A stretch of DNA of 7,034 bases. Origin: Clostridiaceae bacterium. Lineage in GTDB: Bacteria; Bacillota; Clostridia; Saccharofermentanales; DTU023. A program made the position numbers and the translations under genes. The notes under the pieces are model-generated. The model saw only the letters and a list, made by a program, of their open reading frames with translations, was not told the origin of the DNA and ran no database searches. Of this stretch, positions 1 through 4,601 are shown one piece after another. Position 1 is the first letter of the stretch, and every line of letters starts with the position of its first letter. The stretch spans positions 1 through 7,034 of the forward strand of contig JAAZFK010000083.1 of the NCBI GenBank assembly GCA_012511735.1. The letters run 5' to 3'.

Positions 1-74
1 CAAATTCCTCTTCCCTGTCTATCCTATATGTCATCATGACGACTGCCCATGTGTCCACAACCGATGGACTGGTG

Positions 75-83
75 TATGGATAA
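75..83 (-). promoter_or_regulatory. Isolated DnaA-box-like 9-mer
   Basis: The minus strand reads TTATCCATA, one mismatch from TTATCCACA. Alone it would be expected by chance fairly often. It is listed because it lies about 150 bp from the tandem cluster, with the AT palindrome between them. Confidence 0.3.
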
Positions 84-143
84 CCAAATATCGAATGGTT
101 CAAAGGTGCACACAGACGGGGTTATAAGGAATCAGTTGAAATG

Positions 144-159
144 ATTGTTTTAAAACAAT
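144..159. repeat. Perfect 16-nt AT-rich palindrome
   Basis: ATTGTTTTAAAACAAT is its own reverse complement over all 16 bases. It lies in the most AT-rich part of the upstream region. It could be an operator for a dimeric regulator, part of an unwinding element, or a cruciform-prone site. No known operator family is recognised with confidence. Confidence 0.55.
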
Positions 160-234
160 AAGCAAAATAATGCCGAAAACATGTGTTTACAAGGGGTTCG
201 CGAGGATGGAACACGGGAATCATTGTCGCGCAAG

Positions 235-264
235 TTATACACACAGTTATCAACATTATCAACA
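235..264 (+). promoter_or_regulatory. Tandem cluster of three DnaA-box-like 9-mers
   Basis: TTATACACA (235-243) matches the DnaA-box consensus TTATNCACA exactly. It is followed by two identical copies of TTATCAACA (247-255 and 256-264), each one base from TTATCCACA and abutting head to tail. All three point the same way within 30 bp. A further near-match, TTATCCATA, lies on the minus strand at 75-83. Such clusters are typical of oriC, of the dnaA promoter, or of DnaA-titrating or DnaA-regulated loci. The sequence alone does not decide between these. The two TTATCAACA copies could also be read simply as a 9-bp direct repeat. Confidence 0.5.
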
Positions 265-273
265 AAATTGTTG
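260..273. repeat. Short inverted repeat next to the DnaA-box cluster
   Basis: CAACAA and TTGTTG are perfect reverse complements separated by AA. The left arm overlaps the last DnaA-like 9-mer. The loop is too small for a stable RNA hairpin, so a DNA-binding site is the more natural reading, but this is weak evidence. Confidence 0.3.
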
Positions 274-370
274 GAAACTCGTCTGTCTACCTATGGATTC
301 GAGGTCTGCCATTATCCGTGAAAAATCAAGATAATCCCGTGAAGAAATCATAAAATTCCAGATCATGGTC

Positions 371-392
371 AACCCGGCGTTTGGCCGGTTTT
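371..392 (+). terminator. Small terminator-like hairpin upstream of the rpiB promoter
   Basis: CCGGC (374-378) pairs with GCCGG (384-388) around a 5-nt loop and is followed at once by TTTT (389-392). This is the form of a short intrinsic terminator on the plus strand. It lies before the rpiB promoter, so it would stop transcription coming from the left rather than attenuate rpiB. The 5-bp stem makes it weak, and no gene reading into it is visible in the window. Confidence 0.35.
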
Positions 393-416
393 ATGACACC
401 GGTGATAAAAGTCGCG

Positions 417-445
417 TTGTCACGGCACCCTGCCTGCGCTAAAAT
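417..445 (+). promoter_or_regulatory. Sigma-A-type promoter for rpiB-upp
   Basis: A -35 element TTGTCA (417-422) and a -10 element TAAAAT (440-445) are separated by exactly 17 bp. Each matches five of six consensus bases. Transcription would start near 452, giving a leader of only about 24 nt before the rpiB start codon. No operator or riboswitch fits in such a leader, which suggests constitutive expression. Confidence 0.75.
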
Positions 446-475
446 AGGAAAAACAAAGAGGACGGGGGAATACCT

Positions 476-928
476 ATGAAAATCGTAGTCGCGAGCGATC
501 AAGCCGGTTACGAGTTAAAAGAAGCAATCAGGGACTATCTGGAAGAAAAAGGCCATGAAGTTCATGACGTGGGAACTTACTCGGAGGAATCGGTCAGTTA
601 TGCCGAATTCAGCCAAAGAGCGGCGGACAAGATTGTGGACGGCAGCTGTGAGCGGGGCTTTGTTATTTGTGGAACCGGCATCGGCGTCTCCATGGTCGCC
701 AACAAGAATCCAGGTGTCCGGTGCGCCTTGTGCACCAATGCCTACATGGCGGAGATGGCCCGGCGCCACAATGACGCCAATGTACTGGCGCTCGGGGGGC
801 GTGTGCTGGCCGTGACTTACGCGTTGACCCTGGTCGATATCTTCATGGAGCAAGAGTACGACGGCGGACGCCATCAGATTCGGCTCGACCAGATCGCCGA
901 ACATGAAAGGAGCATCTTTCGTGACTAA
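476..928 (+). CDS. rpiB: Ribose-5-phosphate isomerase B (RpiB/LacAB family)
   Basis: This 150-residue protein, the family's usual length, would interconvert ribose 5-phosphate and ribulose 5-phosphate in the cytosolic pentose phosphate pathway. The RpiB fold is clear: an N-terminal ASDQAG turn (6-11), the active-site loop ICGTGIG (64-70) with the catalytic Cys65 and Thr67, and RRHNDANVLALGGR (96-109) with His98, which opens the sugar ring, and Asn99. Arg132 and Arg136 sit where the family binds phosphate. Oddly, the family's usual SDHAG motif reads SDQAG here, so a conserved His is Gln9. The start ATG has GGGGGA (464-469) 6 nt upstream and AAGAGGA (456-462) further back. The gene's end overlaps the start of upp by 8 nt, so the two are probably translationally coupled. 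A related aldose-phosphate isomerase of the LacA/LacB/allose type cannot be excluded because of Gln9, but RpiB is the best call. Confidence 0.93.
   Translation: MKIVVASDQAGYELKEAIRDYLEEKGHEVHDVGTYSEESVSYAEFSQRAADKIVDGSCERGFVICGTGIGVSMVANKNPGVRCALCTNAYMAEMARRHNDANVLALGGRVLAVTYALTLVDIFMEQEYDGGRHQIRLDQIAEHERSIFRD
906..912 (+). promoter_or_regulatory. Ribosome binding site that sets the upp start at GTG 921
   Basis: AAAGGAG lies inside the 3' end of rpiB, 8 nt before GTG 921. An in-frame ATG at 903 lies upstream of this site, so using it would place the Shine-Dalgarno sequence inside the coding region. The GTG is therefore preferred. Confidence 0.8.
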
Positions 929-1568
929 GAAAAAAGACTACGAAGGCGTATTCATTTTTGACCACCCGCTGATTCAGCATAAGCTGGCACTGATGCGCGA
1001 CAAGAATACGAGCACCAAGGAATTCCGCGAACTGGTTAATGAAGTATCCATGTTGATGGCTTACGAAGTAACCCGTGACCTGCCCCTCAGGCCTGTTGAT
1101 GTCGAAACACCGATCGGAACAGCCCACTGCCAGATGATCGACGGGAAGAAGCTGGCCTTGATCCCGATTCTCCGCGCGGGCCTGGGCATGGTTGACGGCA
1201 TGATCAACCTGATTCCCATGGCCAAAATCGGGCACATCGGGCTTTACCGCGACCCGGATACCCTGGAACCTGTTGAGTACTATTGCAAACTACCTGACGA
1301 CATTGCCAACCGGGATGTTATCCTGCTTGATCCCATGCTGGCGACCGGCGGGTCGGCGGCGGCTTCTGTCGATTTTTTAAAGGCACGGAATATCGAACAT
1401 ATTAAGTTTGTCTGCCTGATCGCCGCGCCTGAAGGCATTGAAAAATTGCACGGTGAGCATCCGGATATCCCCATATTCTGCGCCGGGCTTGATGATTGCC
1501 TGAACGAGCACGCTTACATCGTTCCAGGTCTGGGCGATGCCGGGGACAGGTTATTCGGCACCAAGTAA
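921..1568 (+). CDS. upp: Uracil phosphoribosyltransferase
   Basis: This enzyme converts uracil and PRPP to UMP and pyrophosphate in pyrimidine salvage. With the GTG start the protein is 215 residues, close to the roughly 209 usual for bacterial Upp. The N-terminus carries the family pattern HPLIQHKLALMRDKNTS (about 15-31), followed by LIPILRAGLGMVDGM (80-94), the PRPP-binding loop LLDPMLATGGSA (135-146), and the C-terminal uracil-binding segment YIVPGLGDAGDRLFGTK (199-215). All key motifs are intact. It overlaps rpiB by 8 nt and lacks its own promoter, so it should be co-transcribed from the promoter at 417-445. The pairing is metabolically sensible because ribose 5-phosphate is the precursor of PRPP. 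In many Firmicutes these two genes sit near glyA and the atp operon; neither is seen here. Confidence 0.96.
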   Translation: MTKKKDYEGVFIFDHPLIQHKLALMRDKNTSTKEFRELVNEVSMLMAYEVTRDLPLRPVDVETPIGTAHCQMIDGKKLALIPILRAGLGMVDGMINLIPMAKIGHIGLYRDPDTLEPVEYYCKLPDDIANRDVILLDPMLATGGSAAASVDFLKARNIEHIKFVCLIAAPEGIEKLHGEHPDIPIFCAGLDDCLNEHAYIVPGLGDAGDRLFGTK

Positions 1569-1592
1569 CCGATCATTTCCTTATCACTTGTC

Positions 1593-1627
1593 TAAACAAA
1601 AGCCTCCTGCCATCGGGCGGGAGGCTT
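1593..1627 (-). terminator. Intrinsic terminator of the tad operon, shared with convergent upp
   Basis: AAGCCTCCTGCC (1600-1611) pairs with GGCGGGAGGCTT (1616-1627) around a 4-nt loop, giving a 12-bp stem with one wobble position. Read on the minus strand, the stem is followed by TTTTGTTT, a convincing tail for the operon whose last stop codon is at 1643. On the plus strand the tail is GATTGATT, much weaker, so it may stop upp transcripts less efficiently. No other terminator is seen in the 74-nt gap. Confidence 0.85.
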
Positions 1628-1642
1628 GATTGATTCACCGGT

Positions 1643-2677
1643 TCATTCACAGCGGAAATAGAAATAATGATCCCCGAAGGCGATCCTACATTTGTCAGCC
1701 AAAAGATACTGCCGGTGCCGGCTGAGTTGGAGCCCGTCGATGGAGGTTCCGTTCCTGGAACCGAGATCCTCGATAAAAAAGCTTCCCCCCTTGAGAACAA
1801 TACGCGCGTGGAGCCTGCTGATGGCGGAGGAATCGATGCGAAGGTCCGCCTCTTTCAGATCCCGGCCAATGTAGAATTCTTCGGTCAGGATGTAGGCGCG
1901 CTGGCCGTACTCCTCCTCAGGTGTGCCGGGCAGGCCTTCGGACAGTTGCGCAATTTTGTAATTGCCGGACGACAGGTCAAGTTCAGAGGTTGTCTCGTGG
2001 ATCAATTCACGGGCATCAGGACGGAAGAGCGCCTGGCTGATCTTCTGAAGGAACGAAGGCCTTGCCTGCCTTGGAAGTTCAGGCCTGACCTGCATCTTCT
2101 TCACCTGCCGACTCTGACTGCCGGTATCCGGTGAGGAGGGAAGTTCTTCCAGCAAACGACCGTAGTCCTGTTGATTCAGCAGGGTCTGGAAAAGGTCAGC
2201 CATTTCATCTTCCCAACTGAAAGCCTCCATCATGGCGTCGATCAGTATCATGTGTTCCCCAGCCGGAGGGAAGGCGAGCGCAAAGGGGAGACAGATGAGA
2301 CGGATCGATGAGGTGCCTGTCTGCGGATCAGTCCAGGAGAAGATCAGCTCGGGGTCCAGAAACCTGTTTTCGACCACCAGCAGATGATCCAGCGCATCAT
2401 CTGCTGCGGTTATGATCTGCCCGAGGAGCTGGTAACCGTCTTCGGGTTTGCCCTTCGTTTGCGTCAATGTCTCTGCCAGCTTTTCCGTCCCTTCTATTTC
2501 CGCAAAGAAGGTGTAGCGGCCGTCCGGTTCCGCAAACCAGGACAGGGGGAGGGCGCAGTTCGGCCGGTGGCGGAGAAGTCCATATTCCACCAGGGCGTCT
2601 GGCGGCTCGCAAGCCGGATCGACTGCCGACCGGAAGCTCAGATAACCGGGGTATCCGGTGAACTCCATGGCGCGCAA
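1643..2677 (-). CDS. FHA-domain protein with DUF6382-like N-terminus, last gene of the tad operon
   Basis: A 344-residue cytoplasmic protein. The C-terminal third (about 262-342) is a forkhead-associated domain, a phosphothreonine-peptide reader, with the expected landmarks: YIGRD (269-273), Ser287-Arg288-x-His290 and SRNGT (307-311). Residues about 6-180 resemble the DUF6382 region that precedes FHA domains in Clostridia, a call made from memory of the family. A Pro/Gln/Ser-rich linker (about 180-225) joins the two. There is no signal peptide or membrane segment. The TTG start at 2677 is chosen because AGGG (2685-2688) lies 7 nt upstream; ATG 2668 has no Shine-Dalgarno site. An in-frame stop just upstream (2687-2689, also the flp stop) limits the start. 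FHA proteins are known partners of secretion systems, so a role in phosphorylation-controlled pilus assembly is likely but inferred; the ligand is unknown and no Ser/Thr kinase is present in the window. Confidence 0.85.
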   Translation of the reverse strand: MRAMEFTGYPGYLSFRSAVDPACEPPDALVEYGLLRHRPNCALPLSWFAEPDGRYTFFAEIEGTEKLAETLTQTKGKPEDGYQLLGQIITAADDALDHLLVVENRFLDPELIFSWTDPQTGTSSIRLICLPFALAFPPAGEHMILIDAMMEAFSWEDEMADLFQTLLNQQDYGRLLEELPSSPDTGSQSRQVKKMQVRPELPRQARPSFLQKISQALFRPDARELIHETTSELDLSSGNYKIAQLSEGLPGTPEEEYGQRAYILTEEFYIGRDLKEADLRIDSSAISRLHARIVLKGGSFFIEDLGSRNGTSIDGLQLSRHRQYLLADKCRIAFGDHYFYFRCE

Positions 2678-2684
2678 GGAGCTG

Positions 2685-2688
2685 CCCT
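2685..2688 (-). promoter_or_regulatory. Ribosome binding site favouring a TTG start for the FHA gene
   Basis: The minus strand reads AGGG, 7 nt before TTG 2677, and it overlaps the TAG stop of the pilin gene. It is short, and the next candidate start, ATG 2668, has nothing better. Coupling with pilin translation probably helps initiation. Confidence 0.45.
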
Positions 2689-2863
2689 AAAGACCGTCAA
2701 TGACGGAAGAGGTGAACACCTTGTCAATGAGATTATTGGCAAAAGAAATGATGTTCTCTCTGAAGAGCAAGGCAATGGTAATCAATACCGCAATGATGAT
2801 GATCACTTCCAGGGTTCCGAAGCCGTCCCATGACAGTCGTTCCGGTTCTTTCTTTTTTTTCAC
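2687..2863 (-). CDS. flp: Flp-type (type IVb, Flp1-like) pilin, 58 residues
   Basis: A very short gene for the structural subunit of the Tad pilus. The leader MKKKKEPERLSWDG is basic and ends in Gly14, followed by FGTLE and a hydrophobic stretch (about 20-34). Cleavage after Gly14 would leave Phe at +1 and Glu at +5 of the mature chain, the hallmark of type IV prepilins. The mature pilin would be 44 residues: one hydrophobic helix plus a short polar tail ending SSVIDGL. Classical Flp pilins have Glu-Tyr at +5/+6; here +6 is Val. The GTG start at 2863 has a strong GAAAGGAGG (2869-2877) with a 5-nt spacer. It lies 123 nt downstream of tadBC, the only sizeable gap in the operon, and 9 nt before the FHA gene. 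Other small single-helix proteins can look similar, but the signal and context make a pilin by far the best reading. Confidence 0.88.
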   Translation of the reverse strand: MKKKKEPERLSWDGFGTLEVIIIIAVLITIALLFRENIISFANNLIDKVFTSSVIDGL

Positions 2864-2868
2864 GGCCG

Positions 2869-2877
2869 CCTCCTTTC
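2869..2877 (-). promoter_or_regulatory. Strong ribosome binding site of the pilin gene
   Basis: The minus strand reads GAAAGGAGG, 5 nt before GTG 2863. It is the best Shine-Dalgarno match in the operon, consistent with a need for much more pilin than machinery, and it establishes this short frame as a gene. Confidence 0.8.
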
Positions 2878-2934
2878 AATATCCAGGCGTCTTTGTCCTC
2901 TATTGTTCCTGTTTTTCTCATGTCGGGTGGTGAA

Positions 2935-2954
2935 TCCGGCCTGCTTTCGCCGGA
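2935..2954 (-). promoter_or_regulatory. Hairpin in the tadBC-flp intergenic leader
   Basis: TCCGGC and GCCGGA form a perfect 6-bp inverted repeat with an 8-nt loop, in the 123-nt gap ahead of the pilin gene. There is no T tail, so it is not an intrinsic terminator. It could mark an RNA processing or stability site that lets the downstream flp message accumulate separately. A clear promoter for flp was not found in the gap. Confidence 0.35.
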
Positions 2955-2986
2955 CCACGCTCGCACAATCGACGGATTGATCCGAT

Positions 2987-4588
2987 TCAAAAATAAGTCT
3001 GCATGCTGATGATGGCCGGCAGGATGACCGTAGCCATGACGACAACCAGATCAATGGCCATTGGAAGTACAAAGAGCAGGGATCGCTGCTCAGCTCTGCC
3101 CCGCAGGGCGTCCCGGTAGATCTGCCGGCTTCGGTCCGACTGCATGCGGATGAGTTCGAGTATCTCCCTGCCTCCCTCCCGTTCATAGCGGGCCATCAGG
3201 CGAAGCGCGGCCTGAACTTCCGGCAGGGGACAGCGTTCCGCCAGACGGCTCGCGGCCATGACACTGTCATAACCTGTCTCCAGAAGAAGAGCCGCCTGTC
3301 CCAGGCCGGAGGCGACCGGGTTATCCGGGTTTTCCCCCTTCATGTTGACGTGGGCGACCATACGCAGGGATCGATCAAGAGTCAGACCGCTTTCCATCAG
3401 AATGTAGAGGGAATTGACCACAGAGGGATAGAAAAACCTGAACTGCTCCTTTTGTTTGGCCGCCTGACCGACGGTGATCAGATCGCGCAGGGTCGAAAAA
3501 CAAAAAGGAGCCAGAAGAATCAGAAACCAGGAAACACGTCCGGACACAAGGAGGAGGATCGCCAGCAGGATGCCAAAGGAGAGGTCACGTCTTTTTTGTG
3601 TCATGTAGCGGGACCAGGCCTGTTCCGGTGTCTCGGCCAGAAGATGTACGGCGGACGAGACCGACATGCCGATTTGTCCGGGGAGCCAGTCCAGGTAAAA
3701 ACGGCTTAACCAGGGACATGGACGGAGCTTGCCGGGACCGGTTTCCTTGCGTTTCCTGATCTTACTTTTACCTTTCTTCTTGATTTTTGTTTTTTCCGGC
3801 GCCAGTAGCATGAGCAGGATAAAGAGTGCCAGCATGGCGGCCAGATAGAGGATTTTCAAAGGCAGATCCATGGAGGCGGTATCCTGAATGGATTGGCTGT
3901 AGCTTGACGCCTCACTTAAAACAAAGCGTGCCATGAAGAAAGGGATGATAGCCAGGATCAGGGCTTCACTGGAATGACCCCGGCGCTCGTTGGTGACTTC
4001 GCTTTGCGCGTTGATCTGAGAAGAAAGATCCTGATGGCTTTGCCGGACGAAGACATCCACCCGGCCTCCCGTCTGCGCCAACATGATCAACATGGTGAAA
4101 TCGCGCTTGCAGACCTGGAGGTTGACCTCCCGGATGAAAACAGCCAAAGCTTCGTTCAGTGACATCTGGGCCTCCAGGTTCTTTCGCAAACGGAGGAGGG
4201 AACGTACGATCAGGTTGTTCCGACCCAGCTGTTCGGAAAGAGGATGGACCGATTCCAGGAAGGCCGCTTCCAGGGGGATCCCGGCTGACAGTCTGGTTGA
4301 GAGGTAGCCCAGCAGGTGCAGATACTGGGTCAGCAGCATCCGTTCTTCTCTCATGTAAAAGAGCCGGGCCAACCCCATGCCCAGAAGAAGGGCGCCTGCC
4401 GCTGTGATGGTCCAACCGGCCGGGCTATCCCCAAGAAAGGAAATCAGAGCCACCCTGGCGGGAATGATGGAGAGAAGGACCCACCGAAAGGCGGACAGCC
4501 AGTGATGACGGGTCAGCTGAGGGTCTTTTCTCCGAAGGGTTTTTGACGCCCGACGGGGTCTTCTTTGGGGTTTACTCCTTTTTTTCAA
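2987..4588 (-). CDS. tadBC: Fused TadB-TadC inner-membrane platform protein (two T2SSF domains)
   Basis: A 533-residue membrane protein in which two T2SSF domains, normally two proteins of about 250-320 residues each (TadB and TadC), are joined. The first half has a very basic N-terminus (1-20), hydrophobic segments at about 35-53 and 60-76, a T2SSF-type cytoplasmic domain (about 85-205; note LSAGIPLEAAF and LAQTGGRVDVF), then segments at about 209-226 and 246-263. A Lys/Arg-rich linker (264-283) follows. The second half has hydrophobic segments at about 336-365, a T2SSF domain (about 385-500; MESGLTLDRSL, YEREGGREILEL) and a final segment at about 504-528. This platform couples the TadA ATPase to pilin insertion. 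The start is TTG 4588, with GGAGGAGG directly upstream overlapping the tadA stop; the gap is 12 nt. Apart from the fusion, each half looks complete. Confidence 0.9.
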   Translation of the reverse strand: MKKRSKPQRRPRRASKTLRRKDPQLTRHHWLSAFRWVLLSIIPARVALISFLGDSPAGWTITAAGALLLGMGLARLFYMREERMLLTQYLHLLGYLSTRLSAGIPLEAAFLESVHPLSEQLGRNNLIVRSLLRLRKNLEAQMSLNEALAVFIREVNLQVCKRDFTMLIMLAQTGGRVDVFVRQSHQDLSSQINAQSEVTNERRGHSSEALILAIIPFFMARFVLSEASSYSQSIQDTASMDLPLKILYLAAMLALFILLMLLAPEKTKIKKKGKSKIRKRKETGPGKLRPCPWLSRFYLDWLPGQIGMSVSSAVHLLAETPEQAWSRYMTQKRRDLSFGILLAILLLVSGRVSWFLILLAPFCFSTLRDLITVGQAAKQKEQFRFFYPSVVNSLYILMESGLTLDRSLRMVAHVNMKGENPDNPVASGLGQAALLLETGYDSVMAASRLAERCPLPEVQAALRLMARYEREGGREILELIRMQSDRSRQIYRDALRGRAEQRSLLFVLPMAIDLVVVMATVILPAIISMQTYF

Positions 4589-4592
4589 GAGT

Positions 4593-4601
4593 CCTCCTCC
4601 T
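4593..4601 (-). promoter_or_regulatory. Ribosome binding site that sets the TTG start of tadBC
   Basis: The minus strand reads AGGAGGAGG, beginning within the TGA stop of tadA (4601-4603) and ending 4 nt before TTG 4588. The upstream copy of AGGAGG gives the more usual 7-nt spacing. The overlap with the stop codon suggests translational coupling. Confidence 0.8.

Larger units (their letters stand above)
1..475. other. Gene-free region upstream of rpiB, possible replication-origin-like segment
   Basis: No open frame of useful length with a ribosome binding site is seen on either strand. The stretch is richer in A+T than the genes to its right, especially around 120-180 and 235-275. It holds DnaA-box-like 9-mers, an AT palindrome, a small hairpin with a T tail and the rpiB promoter, each listed separately. 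At the extreme left, the minus strand of 1-15 contains a purine-rich GGGAAGAGGAA that could be the Shine-Dalgarno site of a minus-strand gene starting just outside the window. DnaA boxes upstream of such a gene would fit a dnaA/oriC region, but nothing in the window identifies that neighbour. Confidence 0.5.

Noticed and set aside
1..475. Small protein genes, tRNA or a riboswitch in the upstream region
   Set aside because: Candidate ATGs are followed by stops within a few codons, no tRNA cloverleaf was recognised, and the rpiB leader is too short for a riboswitch.
515..904. Long open frame on the minus strand inside rpiB
   Set aside because: It is antisense to a clearly conserved enzyme, has no ribosome site and no recognisable protein features.
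903..920. ATG 903 as the start of upp
   Set aside because: The Shine-Dalgarno AAAGGAG (906-912) lies downstream of this ATG and is correctly spaced for GTG 921.
1667..2134. 155-codon open frame on the plus strand opposite the FHA gene
   Set aside because: The opposite strand encodes intact FHA hallmark residues; this frame has no promoter or ribosome site and is a shadow of GC-rich coding sequence.
2973..2984. Palindrome CGGATTGATCCG after the tadBC stop as a terminator
   Set aside because: The stem is at most 4-5 bp with a tiny loop and no T tail, and transcription must continue into flp.
2691..2990. Other open frames across the pilin gene region
   Set aside because: They lack ribosome sites and recognisable features, whereas the GTG 2863 frame has a strong site and a prepilin signature.
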